A DNA stretch of 64,000 bases from contig OX365956.1 in NCBI GenBank assembly GCA_947247005.1, forward strand, positions 12,110,089 through 12,174,088, in the 5' to 3' direction. The stretch comes from Spisula solida. Taxonomy: Eukaryota; Mollusca; Bivalvia; Venerida; Mactridae. Shown piece by piece: positions 13,101-28,100 of this stretch (its first letter is position 1; each line of letters opens with the position of its first letter). The notes beneath the pieces are model-generated. The model did no database searches, had not been told where the DNA came from, and saw only the letters and a program-made list of their open reading frames with translations. The translations under genes were made by a program, and so were the position numbers.

Positions 13101-16100
13101 CGATATACCTTGTTTCTCCACCATAAATATTACACACCATAGTAAACTCTAGATAAAATTATTACGCAAGGTTTCATAACTTACGTTTGTTATATATTAG
13201 TTATAATATGTATTGTTAAATTTTACTCTCTTTTTTACCAATATTAATAACGTCAAATTAATCCTATCTCCCATCATCTTTCAAGTGCATGAAGGGAGGT
13301 AGGATTCTTTAGATATAAAGCCTTATTTATTTGTGTTACCTAATCAAAATAAAAAATATTATATTAAGTCAGACAGGGAAGGCAGCACTCAACTTAACCA
13401 GCCGAGCACAGAAAACATTAAAAACACACAAAGCACAACGCCCAACTAAACAAGCGCCGATCCGCCCAAGTCCAAGCTGTCGAAAAGTATAATTTATTAT
13501 AACTAGCTGAATGACCCAGTAGAAAAGATACAGCATCCAAAAGGCGGAATGCCTACGCTGAATGACCTAGTTACAACAGTAAAACTGCTGAACTACAAAG
13601 TTATAGCAGCCTTTAGTCTCAAAAGTTAAATAACAGTATTAAAACGTTGAAAGGCCCGTATAGTCGGATGACCTACTAACTAGCTGAATGACACAGTTTC
13701 CACAGCAAAAGGACTATATTGCCCCGCTTTAGCTGTAAGAAATCTTAAAACGAAGAAGTGCCCAACACACTACCGACCAAGAAACTTATTATAAAAGCCT
13801 TATTTACTTTAAAAGTTCTTTGTTGTTATGTGTATATTTTCAACCCATTTTGTTTTATCTGTGATTCATATGTCATGTTATATGACCCTTGATTGGAATT
13901 AAACTTCATCTTATCTTATCTTATAAAAATATTTATTTCAAAACAATAAATTAACGTACGTTGATACACACATCCGACGTCCTCACAGCTAATGTCACAG
14001 GTGTTTGAGCTTCCCTCCCTTGTGTCAAAACATTGATCATCCGAGGGACATTTATCAGGAACGCCATCAATTGTTCCAGCAGCAAAACATGCAACAGCAG
14101 AGTGGCAATAATAGGGATGTTGAATAAACTCATAGCTAGAAGATCCAGTACAGTGTGAAGCTGAAAATAAATAGTAGTTTTACATATTGCTTTTTCATTT
14201 AAACAATGCTTTAGATGCTATTAGTTTGGAAACTATAATTTTAAAATAGATTATATTGTCACAATAAGTTTCATTTTGTAACTGTACTGAGATATACTGG
14301 TACGTGCGCTTGACAGGATAACACCCAAAATATCTTCTGAATTACACACATAATATGTACTGAAGAACAATATAGCATTACTTATTAATTGGCGATGATA
14401 ATTTAATACAGAAAACGTTTCCGTACAAATTGCGCAAACTGTATTTACATTATTTATTTTACCTTCAACAACTTTCAGTACACTTGCTTGTGAAACTTGT
14501 GTTTTGGAGATGTTATCTGGTGGCTTAATTACACAACGCATGCTTGCAAGGTGCATTGGCATTGGAACCGTTTTTAAAGCGAATCCAATAGTTTGGACAA
14601 TTCCACATTCGCTGTCCTCATTATGTACTGTTACAATCCAACCCTCAGCTGTTTCGTTCATTCCATCGGGCAGCGCTAAGAAACTTTCATATTCGCCAGT
14701 TCTATCAAGTTCAATTTCCATACTTCCTGCGGGATTTCCTAGTTCGCCTTCACAAAGAAATAACTTCTCAGCAGTAGTATCCTTGCCTTCGACAATTTCC
14801 ACTGATCTCGTCAAAGCTGGTGTACCGGCAGATTCTTAAACAAACGACGTATGTGTTTAGTTTGCGTACTATTGATCAAGTATGCTAAATTAGAAGCAAT
14901 AAAATTATATGACATCATATGTGCCACACTGAAAGTTTTAAATGCTGAACAAAATGTTCATTAGAAGGAACTGAAAATGACATTATAAATACGTTTTCAT
15001 AAGTCACTAAAAAAACTGAACACACACACACTTGTTGCAAACAACCGCTTTATTCATGCTTGCTATATCTAATTAGAATTATTTTGCGTTCTTCATTATT
15101 TGTAATTTAAGAGTTTGTCTATTTTTGTTTTCTCATCGTCATCAGCAAAGCACAATAACATGCCGCTCGTTTTTACAAAATACGCGATATGTCTAAACTA
15201 TAACATTTGAATTATCAATAGACTTTGACGCTAACATCTTGACAACGGAGAACACCGCGCAAAATTTCAGTTAAAAGAGCATTTTTATTTTTAAAAATGA
15301 GCAAATATAAATCTTAAGTTGTTCAAGAAATACTGTAACTAAATGAACAATAATCCTAATAATGTGTTGTTAATCCTAAAATGAATGTATGTCTATGATG
15401 ACCAAAGCTATATTAAATTTCTAAAATGGTTAACCCATATGGACATACACTGGAAATTAGGTAGTTTGGTCAAATATCTCATGAAAATGCGTTTGTCATT
15501 TGGTAAAAATGATACATGTATGCACAAATTCCTGTTCTACCAAACGTACCACCAATCAAAGTCATACATGTATGAGGTACACACTGCAAAATAAATGCAC
15601 AGGACACCCAACACAATTATGTAAATGCACTTTTAGCTGACTTTGGTCGATCAGCTGATCATGTAAATAATATTAATACTCATTCACTATTAAACTGGTA
15701 ACTTACCTAGGTGACGAAATAATTGTTTAATCTAAAGTTAGTAATTCAACATAAATAATGCAGCGACTTCTCCATTAACCGGATATTTTAATAACAGTGG
15801 AATGTAAATTGATGGATACATACTACGTATCGTAACAGATGTTTCCGTGGTTCTTGTGTTTCCGTTCTTGTATGTTATTTCGCAAGTGTATGTGTCGTTG
15901 CCTATAACGCCCCCATTAGTGCACCAGTTTTGAAGATCAACGTTTACCGCTAACCGTGTATGTGTATCTTGGAAAAATGTTTCTGCCTCGTTAACCGTAA
16001 ATGCTCCTATAACATCTTCCGTCCCATCAGCTGACTTATTGGCCAGATTCGTCTGGTTAGAATCATACACAACTACATACGATACATTCTCGCCGTAAAA

Positions 16101-19100
16101 ATCACATACAATGACATCTGTATGTCCCACGTAAAGTAAATAGGAATCGTTTTCAAAAGTTGCTGAAAATAGATTAATTAACAAAAGTAATACTGGCTAA
16201 AACCGGTGTTGTAGTGTACTTAATTTGTAATTTCAAAATTGTAATTTCCGAAATGTGGAAAGTAGATAGAACAAGAAAACTGCCTGCGGTTTAACATCAT
16301 TTACATTTGTAATTGTACGAAGTTATTTAATTCATTGAAGTCACTTTATCTCACCGTATGCTCCAAGTGTAACATTGATTGATGTTTCAGAATGCAACGT
16401 TTCTTCATTCCAATTTATTCCACATCTGAGCACCACAGGTTCTGTTAAAGACTCAGAGCTTATCGTGTATGATTTTGTCGTGACATGGTGGCAGTCGACT
16501 ACCGCATATACCGATGAAGAAGGAGAATCTATTTTAGTGTACGAACTGTTTGACTGAAAGTTAACATAATATTTATTATACTGTAAACCAATTATACCTA
16601 AAACACTTGCATACATTGTATTATGTTTTTGTATAATGTCAAAATCCTGGTCCAATATACATGTTTTGTATTTCCATCCATGCATAAAAGTCAATAATTA
16701 TTCTAACATAACCGGCGATTTTGACTAGATAGACAAAGAACAAATCATAGCGTTGTATATCGGCCGATATACAATGGAAATTTGAACTACTTTCGACTCG
16801 GCTGTTCTTTTTGACACGTCGGGAAATTTATGAATAAAATCACGTGATATTGTATTATTATCGTTGTAAACGTTTTTGCGTATTTTAGACTATTTGTTAG
16901 TAAAGAATACTTAAATGATATTTAGTTAAATAAATATCCATTGATGTTGAACAGATTTTCTTCTTATTTCATATTTTTATTATTGTTTGAAGTATAGTTA
17001 TACTGGGGGTGATAAAGATAATCGTAACAGCCGTCAACAAGTGACCTAAGCAACATAGATCTCGCAAAATAACACTTGCTTTTTATATAATTCCGGGTTT
17101 AGATCATGTTTGAATCGAAATAAACTATGAAAACCGTTGTATACCGGCTGTTATACAATGGTTTGTCGTTCTGACGCTTGTTATTAACAACTCAGGCCTA
17201 CGGCCTTCGTGGTTAATTCCTACGCGTCAAAACTCCAAACCATTGTATAACAGCCGGTATACAACGGTTTTTCATAGTTTATTTCTTAAGTATACAAGCA
17301 TCAAACATAAATGACGATGGATGATATTTGTTACAACACAAAGAATCGATCACATAGTGGAATATGAATTGATACACCATTATTTACCTCAGGTTTTATT
17401 TCAAGGTATAACTCCTCGTCAGACATATCCTTGTCTACATAACCTTCACATTGAACTTCCAACTCCTCCCCTACTTCAATCGAATCAGCTGATACAGTAA
17501 TACCTGGCTTCCGTATATCTTAAAAGAATGATAAAAGAGTATGGCATTTTTACGGGGAAAATGTAATGTAAGACAACATGATTCATTTCACCAATAACGC
17601 TTAACAAGTACAAAAGCCATGACTTAAACTTTCCAAAAGCATTTACGTTATTAGAATTTTCTATAAATTCTTATAGATAGCCAAGCAAATATTCAATATC
17701 GCAAGACATTTTTTACCGAAATTCTAGAGAGTTTGGAAATGTAAATGTTCGTAAAATCATGTTATTGAAGGATTGAATTCATACCAAATTTGTACCAAAA
17801 TATTTGAGATTTCAGGGAATACATGGAAGTTGTATCCTGACCGTTTATCGTACGTGTACGATATCAAGCAATGCGGAGGCTAGAAAAGACCAGATAATGT
17901 GAGTTTCATCTGGCTATTCCCACGGTTTGTTGCCTTTTGTCATGCTGGACCATTATGAAATACAAGAAGACTAACTACAAATGAAATGTCATGAAATTAC
18001 AATTTTTATTTTAGATGCGATTTTCAGACCATGCTTCTTGGGATATTGAGATTTAGTTTTTATTGATATGATTTAAAATACACATTATTAAACAATGTGA
18101 TGAACATATTTATTAACAACCATTGGTGAAGGAACAGGATAAAAAATCACAATATGTGTAATATCATACATGAATATACTTGCGTGACAAATACAATATC
18201 AATAAATATCTAATCACCTTTTACTGTAACGTTTGTCATGACAATCTTTGAATCTAGTACATCACCATCATCATCAATTGCCAGAAGGCCACAAACGTAA
18301 CTGCCACAACTTTCATTTCCAACTAAAAGTACTTTCATTTGTACAGAGAGATCACGTCCTTCTACTGTGTATGTGAACTCATATCCCGAATCCGGTGTAC
18401 TGAGATTGACATCATCCGAGGTATTTGAGAATATGTAGAGTATGTTTGGAATCTGTGTTATCCCATCCCACTGCCCAATCTGCACAGTCTGCATGTCCAT
18501 GTAGTTTGTCACATTACACTTCAGTATCGCCTCTTCGCCTGTCTGCAGTGAATACTTGTCAGAGTCCCAAACAACTTCCCCTATACAGTGGAATAAATAA
18601 GATCTACATTATTACACGATTCTAAAATTGCAATAATGATGCCGGGACTAAATGCGGTACACAATGTAGATTGGATTGAGATGCACAATAAAACAATATA
18701 CATAACAGGTACACAATACAACGTCGATACTAGATGAAAACGTTCGTATAACCTTATATTTGCAAACATGAGGAAAGTCTTATGTAAACAAAACAATATG
18801 TATGCATGTATGTTGTAAAAATGAAACAAGTCATTGTAACTTGTTATACATGTACATCCGCAGTGTTTGTATGTTTTTGTGTACATGTATCTAGGGATAT
18901 AATATAGGACAAAGCAATTGTTCATAAGTTTATGTATATATTTGTTAAATAGTCATGTAATAGCTAGTCTGGAAATTGTATCCAGTGAATATATGAACCA
19001 GATGCCATTTCGTACCAGGTTATTATGTGACCCTGTAACATATTAATACAAGGGAGAATACAAGCAAAACTTGTACACACCAAACTATTTGATAAGCGAA

Positions 19101-22100
19101 CGGACAACAACATACATATTTATTTTCCATAACTGATTACAATCTGCCCAAGCTTATACACTGAAAGCACCGACGATTATATTGTAATTTATCAATGACT
19201 GTATGCATGTATTAACCGACTGATAAATATTATACGTAGTTTTGGTTGTTTCTAAATGGAGTAAGGAGACTTAAACTATAGGGTTTGTATATCCATTCAT
19301 GCATAAAAATCAATAATAAGTAAAAATACAAAATATGCTCTATCGATGGTAATTATACACACTTACTGTAAGAATGTGTTACTATTCACCAACTTTACGG
19401 AAACATTATATGGTAGGTGTCAGATGAGAAGTACGAGGGTTCAAATTGGAATGCAACTAAGCCCATAAAAATTATCATTGATAGACTCTAATGAAACAAG
19501 CCTTTGATCCCATTGCAGTATTCATCTCCGATATATATATATATGCGAAGTTTCATTCAATTATTTCATTTTAAATGCGATTTTGTTATAATTCCTAGGT
19601 ACACTGTGTATATACTGGACATGAGCCAAACCGAGATCTTAACGTACCTGATATTTTTCCGACAATGCAGTTTAGGAGTCGATTGAAACAAATAAAGATC
19701 ACAAGCGACAATGCTTGACAAATACAAAATGTAAGCATGGTCCAGAAGCTCAAGAACGTTCACGATTTTCAGATATGCGCGTTAATGGCTGCTTCAGGTG
19801 GATGCCCATTGCTCTGCAATAGCATGACATCCTTCAAATATTTTGCTATATTTGCTGAGTATTTCTTCAGTTTCTGAAGGAATTTACATTTGTTAAGCTT
19901 ATTTACCCACTGTCCATTTTATGCATCAAATTGAATGGTAGAAACTTGGTTTATATGGAAAAAGGTGTACATTTTTACTGGCGTCCATGGTGCGTTTTGC
20001 AATGAATACTTTTGTTCTGTCTTTGCTGGCCAATATTTGTTTATAGATCACTCCCATTGGTGACAAAATGAACCCATGTCTTGTTTTTGGTCATTACATT
20101 AGCAAACAGTCGAATTTTTATAGAGAAACTAGTACTGACTATTTTTTGAGCAGTTTGCAAGAGCATATGTGCTGGCGTCTCGAAGCAGATAGGGGTACCC
20201 TAACTAAACTTATCGTCCTAATTTTTGTAATATGCCTGATAATTGTACAAATAGCTCCTGACGATGTGCCAACACATTGAACTACTTGCCTAATTGTGAA
20301 TACTCCACCAGTTTCCAAAAACTATTTGATTTTCTCAACACTTTTTTAGTGTGTTGCGGTATTTGGATGGCGTGCATGGGGTTCATTTCCAAATAAAATT
20401 ACACTACAATTTACTTTTAAATTTCTTTAACTAACAAATATATGATTTATAAGACATTACACGACACCATTTCACCAAACAAGTTATTTTAAATATTGTA
20501 TTTGCCCATGCATTAAGAAAACAAAGATTCTAAAATGGGACCAAATTTGGTCAGAAAAAAGTGACACTTTCCCAATCATTTAAGCATTAGTATACACGAG
20601 TAGACAGTGTTAATTGACGTATTGTTACAGCTACACAGAACGGATTTTAAAATGTGAGGTAACAATTTAAAGCCAATACAATGATCTTAGATATACAGAT
20701 CACTAGTTCTAAAAATTCATTGATACAAGAAAGATGAAGCATCACTTGCATTCCATTTTGAACAACCCTCATAAATGCCAACTATTGAAGGCATGTCGTA
20801 TCAAGTTTCAGTGAAAATACTCTAGCATAAAACAATTTACCTTGAATTGCACAAGTCTGCTGTCCAGACCATATACCAGAGGCATTGCAAGTTAAATTTG
20901 TTGAGATGCTTTCATCAGCAAAAGACAAACCATCTTTGCAGTCAATAGTGAGAGAAGATCCGTACTCGTTCTCTGTTTCATTGTAATTTCCATTTTTTAT
21001 CTTGTCGTCATTTGGTGTGAATGCACTGCAAACGACTGGCGTGCACATAATATTTGGACTCCACGCTCCATTTTCTGTACATTGAGTGGTAGAAATGTCA
21101 CCAAGAATTACATACCCCTCGTCACATGCTACGTCAACAGTAGATCCAACAATATATGTCGTGTTCGATTCATCACCTAATACAAATGAGTTATTCTGTA
21201 AAGTCAACGAGTCACATTCGATTAGCAAACAAGTCGGCAAGTTATTCCACTCCCCATTTGTTGAACATTGAATTGTAGAGTTGTCAGATATTTCAAATCC
21301 TATATCACAATCAATATTGATTTCTTGGCCGTATTCAATGCCGGTTAAGACATCGGTTAAGGCGTTAGCTGGAAGCACTAAGTTATCACATACAATGGGT
21401 TGGCATTCTGGTAATACTCCCCATTCACCTGTAGTATTACATGAAACTGAAGTTTCGATGTCAAGTTCGTATCCGTCTTCACATGTTATATTAAATTCGT
21501 CACCGTAAACAAAACTGTCATTTGCGCCAGGGAATACTGAAAACATGGGAGGAATGAATTCTTGACATGCTATAGGCTCGCACACAGGAACATTATCCCA
21601 AACTCCCGATGCATTACACACTGCAACTGTGTCGCCTTCACTAACATAGCCGATAATACATGTAACATTCACCTCATTCTCATACTCGAATTCATCGTCT
21701 GGATTCGCATCGGAAACAGCATTGTCTGACGTTGGAAACGGACCACACTTTATCGGCAAACATTCGCCAAAGTCGCTCCATGTTCCGTTTGATTGACAAA
21801 CTATTGACGAGTTACCATAGAGCTCGTATCCTTGGTTACAGAATATTGTCAGATTATTGTCAACATTCGAATTAGGTGGTGTTATCAGATCTCCACAGTC
21901 AGTTTGACAGTGCGGAAAAGGCTCCCATGAACCATCCTCCCGACAGGTAATGTTGTCTTTGCCAATCAAGGTGTATCCGTCATCGCATACAAACACAGCA
22001 TAATCTGAGTATTTAGTTCCTGATGATTCTATAAGGGAACCATTTGATATGCTAGTATCATCGATAGCCCCACAATCTATTTCTATACATATCGGACTTT

Positions 22101-25100
22101 CACTCCAGTTGCCTTCCATGCATATAACCGTTTCGTTACCTTCTATTTGATATCCTTCCTCGCAAGCTAGTGTAATACTAAAACTATCGTTTAACAATAA
22201 GACTGAGTTTACAGGCTGCACAAAATCTTCTTCACAAGGTACAGGTGTCAGTGTTATATTGATTTCCTGAGAAGTTGAAATGACTCCATTAAAATCCGAA
22301 GCACACCTAACTGAAATGCTTGCTTCTGAAGTCACGGTCGGAAGCGTGTATGACTTTCTGGTGATATGCTGACAACTGGAAATGTTCGACTGTATCGTCG
22401 TTGAATTGATTATCACGGTAAACGAATCATCTCCCTGAAATAGATTTTATTTCAATAATAACTGACAACTAAGCTTTTTTACTACTACGAATCGACAAGA
22501 GCCTGTCAGTGAAGTAGGGACCCGATCTCAACACAACTTACACAGTTTGTCGACAACGAATGATGTTGTTCTCATCAGAAATAATTTAACAAATATAGCA
22601 TAGTTACCTGAAATTTTGTTTCAAGGTACAGCTCGTCATTGGACATTTCTTCATCAGTAAATGCAATACATTCCACAATTACTTCCTCTTCCCCATACGC
22701 TTCGATTGTTAGATTATCAAAGCCTGGAAATGTTAAATATAAATTATGTTGAAGCAGTACGAATTGTGTACGGTTAGCATACAGATGTAAAAAATAAACT
22801 ATTTACTAGTATTATAATACATAATTGACATGAGTGAAAGTGCCCCTAACTTTTTTCTTTTTATTGATCGATTTGTTTGAAATCGATATTCAAACTAAAT
22901 ATTTCTGTTTTTACTTTCTGACTGTAAGACGAATACGATTACCTATTACTTCAACATTTGCATTGCTCCGCTTTTCGTCAAGAACGTTTTCACCCTCGTT
23001 TACAGTAATACCACATGTGTACATTCCACAGTGGTCTAGATCCACGGGTGCGAAACTAATCTGCACTGAAAGATTATCTTCTTGTATCGAGTGATGAAAT
23101 TGTGCCCAAGTCACTCCAGGTGACACTATTCCTTCATTGTCTGTGCCATGTACCGTATATAGTGTCACAGGCAGTTCCGTACCCTGCATCGTTGCTATAG
23201 TCACAGTCTGTGCTGATTTGAAGTTTGATACGTTGCACACCAGTGTGTCGTTTTCGCCCTTGACCATTATGTAGTCCTCCATATCAAACGAAACGCTTCC
23301 TAGCGTAATGCAATAATAAATGATGGCATATTCAATTCATGAAATAAACAAATAGGAGAGATGATCAATAAATAACGAGATACAAAATGTAACAAGTTGT
23401 CTTTTTTTGTTATGCTACCTTATAGAAAGGTTAAATGTTTGACTTACCGTGTTTACATTTTATAGCCGCTTAGGTTAGAAATCGGAAGTATTTTTTTCCA
23501 TTTCTGCCTTGTGATAAGTGTTGTCATGTTAACAATTGCTGTCACGAAACATTTAAATGCAACGGACCAAGAACAGACTGCGCCAATGATACAATATGAG
23601 GTTTCACTAAGTGGATTTAAGTGAACTAAAATTCATATGGATGGGTATGAACCAATTCATTGCTGATAAATATACTACCAGCATAAATGTCATTCTTTTA
23701 ATTATTTTGAGCAACGTATTAATACGTTGACCACACTTGCGCAATCGGTATGGTTTACTTCAGTACTAGGTGCTGTCCTCAATGGGGCTGTGGGTACAAA
23801 TCTCATCCACGGTGCAAGAATTCATATACAACTTTCTGTGTACTTAGGTCAATCCATGATTATCCATTCTTTAGTAAAGTTTTAATGCGAAGCCAATCGC
23901 TTTGAACTTTACGTGAACTAGAATTCATACACATTGGTTTGAACCATTGAACCAAGCATATTCTTTACAGAAGATGTTGCTTTTGTTTGTGTATATTTGT
24001 ATATACAGTCATATACGGCTGTCAGGACGAATAAAATATTGTGCATATGAATATAATCTAAATGAAAAATGTCAATGAGCTTGTGAATGTGTTTGCTTTA
24101 AGTGTTTTGTAGAATAAGATACTTACCAGATATTCCACATGTATGTTCCCCGGACCACATACTAGATGAATTACACGTCAATTCTGTTGTTACGCTTTCA
24201 TCAGCAAACGACAAGCCTTGTTTGCAATTAAGTGTTAGGTTGGATCCAAACGGATAGTTTGGTTCAGTGGAGTTTCCAACACTTACAGTGTCACTTGATG
24301 GAATGTAGTCATCGCATTGGATTGGTATACATGTGACATTTGGACTCCATGTCCCAGTTTCCATACACCGTAACGTTGCCGTGTCTCCTTCTAGTTCATA
24401 CCCAACGTCGCATTCAATGTCAACAGTAGAATTTACTGGAAATATTAACTGACTTCCACTATCAATTGTAGTCCCTGTTGGGTTGGTTACACTGCCATTA
24501 GATACATCGGTAATTTCATCACATTCTATCATTGTACAAACAGGTGATGTCGACCAAGTCATATTGGCTTGACATCTTACAGTGTCCACACCTTCGGTTA
24601 TGTATCCAGGGATACAGCTGACAGTAATTGTATCCTGGAAAACCAGTCCTGATAAGTTACCGTCCACAACAGCTGCATTATCTGGGACAACAAAGTCCTC
24701 GCATACAACTGGTGCACAGTCAGGAATGTCAACCCACGAGGTTGGTGACTGACATACTATATCCGTATCAGAGGGCCAATCAAACCCGTCATCACATTCA
24801 ACTTGGAGATGAGAACCATACTTCGACCCTGTCGTTGTTATGGTTCCGTTATGGATCTCAGCAATATCGATACATTCAACTGTAATACAATTTGTTTTAT
24901 ACTTAGTAATGTATTGTCACGAATACAGATTAAATCGCACAGTCAAATACAAAACGACCGATTGCATTTTCCGTATCATACATGTCTGGTTTTCAGTATC
25001 ATGCATGTCTTATGTGTTATAGCGAAACATGACGTAAACATTTATATTATTCATGAATGAACGTCGTTTATACATTGACGTTATGAACGTTTGCATATTT

Positions 25101-28100
25101 TTGGCATATAGCCTAAAATATGCCGAGGTTCATGAAGTCAATGTATACTCATTAAACGCATTTTCGCGCATAAAAGCGCTTTTTTACCTAGCGGTCTCGC
25201 GAAATACGGCATTACACAAGCAACTCAAAGTAATACGGCCAAACGGATCAACAAACTGCAGTGGTATTACGTATGTATGATCAAATATGGTTAGGTGTAC
25301 GGATTCTAAAACACAAATTTTATTAATGCTACACGTCTGGAATTAATTGACAGGGGGTTGAGAAAGTGTTCGTGGACAAGAACGAGCATGAAGAGTATTA
25401 CGTCAACCATGACTTTGTAATGGTGTAGTCACATAATGTATACATTATAACAACAACATATACCGAACGTATGAAATATTTTCTAGAATGCGGTACATAC
25501 GCTGGTATACACTGGTGATTACCTAAAACAAGACTATGATTCCTCATTCCGACGTTTACTCTACGGATTGATAACGAATGAGTCACTGACTTTAAACTTT
25601 TAAAACGCTATTGCTGTCATAGCAACCATATGCCCAGTTAAAAATCGTCTGAACAAAACGCATAGACTACATGTGTCATTGTGGATCACAATGTACATTG
25701 TTCATCAAAAATAGCGTCAATACTATAAGTAAATTTCTAGGTTATGAATATTGTTGTACTTCAAACTGTGGACTTATCCGATTAGAGGTATACTATATAT
25801 TAAGCGCGTTGATGTTAGTTTTGATAGATACCCAGCATGAAAGCATGCCTCCCCTTTTCGGAAGACGAGTCGGTGTTTGGATTACCATGTTAAAATATAC
25901 CTATATATGAACCCTGCGTGTCGTAGATGACTTACTTTTGTTACACGAATCCTCATTTTCCACATATATCTTATTTGTAGAACAGGAGCATATTTTGTTC
26001 TTACACCTTGAACGTTTTGTTGCACAGATTTCTCTCTTTCGTTTTCTTCCACATGTACCGTTAAAAGCAACCACTGAAAATAAACAATAAAAAACGAATA
26101 TGAAATTATGTTTTATTCGAATTGGTTGCATATAAGAATGACGTCACAAGACAATCGTCGACAAACAGACGTTGACAAAACAGACGGAGCAATATGTGGA
26201 CTGACGTCACCTTTGATGTGTTGTATTTGAATTTATCACATAAACTGCGGTCGATCAATGCCGCAGACCCGCGCCAGGAATAACGTTCTACACTACAAGA
26301 GTATGCAATAAATATTTAATTAGCCTGACGTGACACTAGCAAATCCATGCTTTGATCGGCCAATGCCGTCAGGATAATGACGTCGCGCTCATTCTAAATT
26401 TATCCATCGCACATCATCATTTTGAACAATAGTGAACATTATGTGATAAACAGAATCTTACATTCGATTCGTGCTAATGAGAACTCGTGCAAGAGCCTCT
26501 AATAAATGAACGTCCCTGTATAAAGCAAGCAACACTATCGATTTACGTACTTGACAACGTGACATAATTACAGAATGTCGTAACAAAAACGGATACAATT
26601 GATGTTTTGGGTTATTCAGCTAGTAATAATTTATTATACGAGCACAGTTAGGCCCTAATAGTAAGACCACCATCAGAAGATATCCAAGCACAGTTAGGCC
26701 CTAATAGTAAGACCACCATCAGAAGATATCCAAGCACAGTTAGGCCATAATAGTAAGACCACCATTAGAAGATATACAAGCACAGTTAGGCCCTAATAGT
26801 AAGACCACCATTAGAAGATATACAAGCACAGTTAGACCCTAATAGTAAGACTACCTTTAGAAGATATACAAGCACAGTTAGGCCCTAATAGTAAGATTAC
26901 CATTAGAAGATATACAAGCACAGTTAGGTCATAACAGTAAGACTACCATTAGAAGATATCCAAGCACAGTTAGGCCATAATAGTAAGACCACAATTTGAA
27001 GATATCCAAGCACAGTTAGGTCATAATAGTAAGACCACCATTAGAAGATATCCAAGCACAGTTAGGCCATAATAGTAAGACCACAATTTGAAGATATCCA
27101 AGCACAGTTTACGTCCTAATAGTAAGACTACCTTTAGAAGATATACAAGCACAGTTAGGCAATAATAGTAAGACCACAATTTGAAGATATCCAAGCACAG
27201 TTAGGCCATAATAGTAAGACTACCTTTAGAAGATATACAAGCACAGTTAGGCCCTAATAGTAGGACTACCATTAGAAGATATATAAGCACAGTTAGGCCA
27301 TAATAGTAAGACCACCATTAGAAGATAGCCAAGCACAGTTTGGCCAAGATGACCATTAGAAACTTTGTCGTACTATTGAGGGTAATTGAAGAACAAAACA
27401 GTGAAAATGGACCTACAAATTGTCTTAAATTTTGAGGTGGTCTTATAATTGATGTGGTCTTTGGCTGTGTTGATACTGTATTTGTTTTGTATATCTGAGT
27501 GCTCGGAAGGTATGGTATTAAATAGGCACATCCCGCACAACAGGGCAGTTACTGCAAGCTTTTTCATTACATTACTGGTGCACTCTTTCCACCGTAACTA
27601 TTGTCCAATAAACAATGAGTTTTTTATGAATTTGTAACAACAACGCATATAGAGTCAATATGCTGTGAAACACGAGACAAGTTCTACCAACATTGAACGT
27701 ATACAATTTCTAACAATACGCACTGGTGGTGACTGGAACCTCTATGCCATCTCCCAATGGTCTGAATGGTTGTGTGACTGCAGCGAAACTTATCTCAAAA
27801 CTCCCAAATATCGTCGCTGCTCCTGGTTTAATGTTTAAACCAAGAAATGTCAGAATATTTGCAATGCTTGGTGCTGAATTATCGCCCTTTACACTTAGAC
27901 TAACGACAACAGAAAATAGTACTTCCACACTACCATTTCTGAAATATACAAGGTTGTACATGTAGTATTCATTTGCATTCGTTGAATTATTTGAAGAGAA
28001 GCATTGAATCATTTTGAAGAAGGACGTCCCAACTAAATTATATAAATGTTTCATTTTGCTTGGTTTTGTATGTACTAAGAAATAAAAAATAATGTTGTTT

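Noticed and set aside
20068..20280. 70-codon plus-strand ORF with a hydrophobic C-terminal stretch
   Set aside because: It lies inside a minus-strand intron with no promoter, splice or family support.
23351..23395. Third full copy of the CGAGGGATGATCAAT MITE
   Set aside because: Only one terminal repeat-like segment was found, with no matching opposite end.
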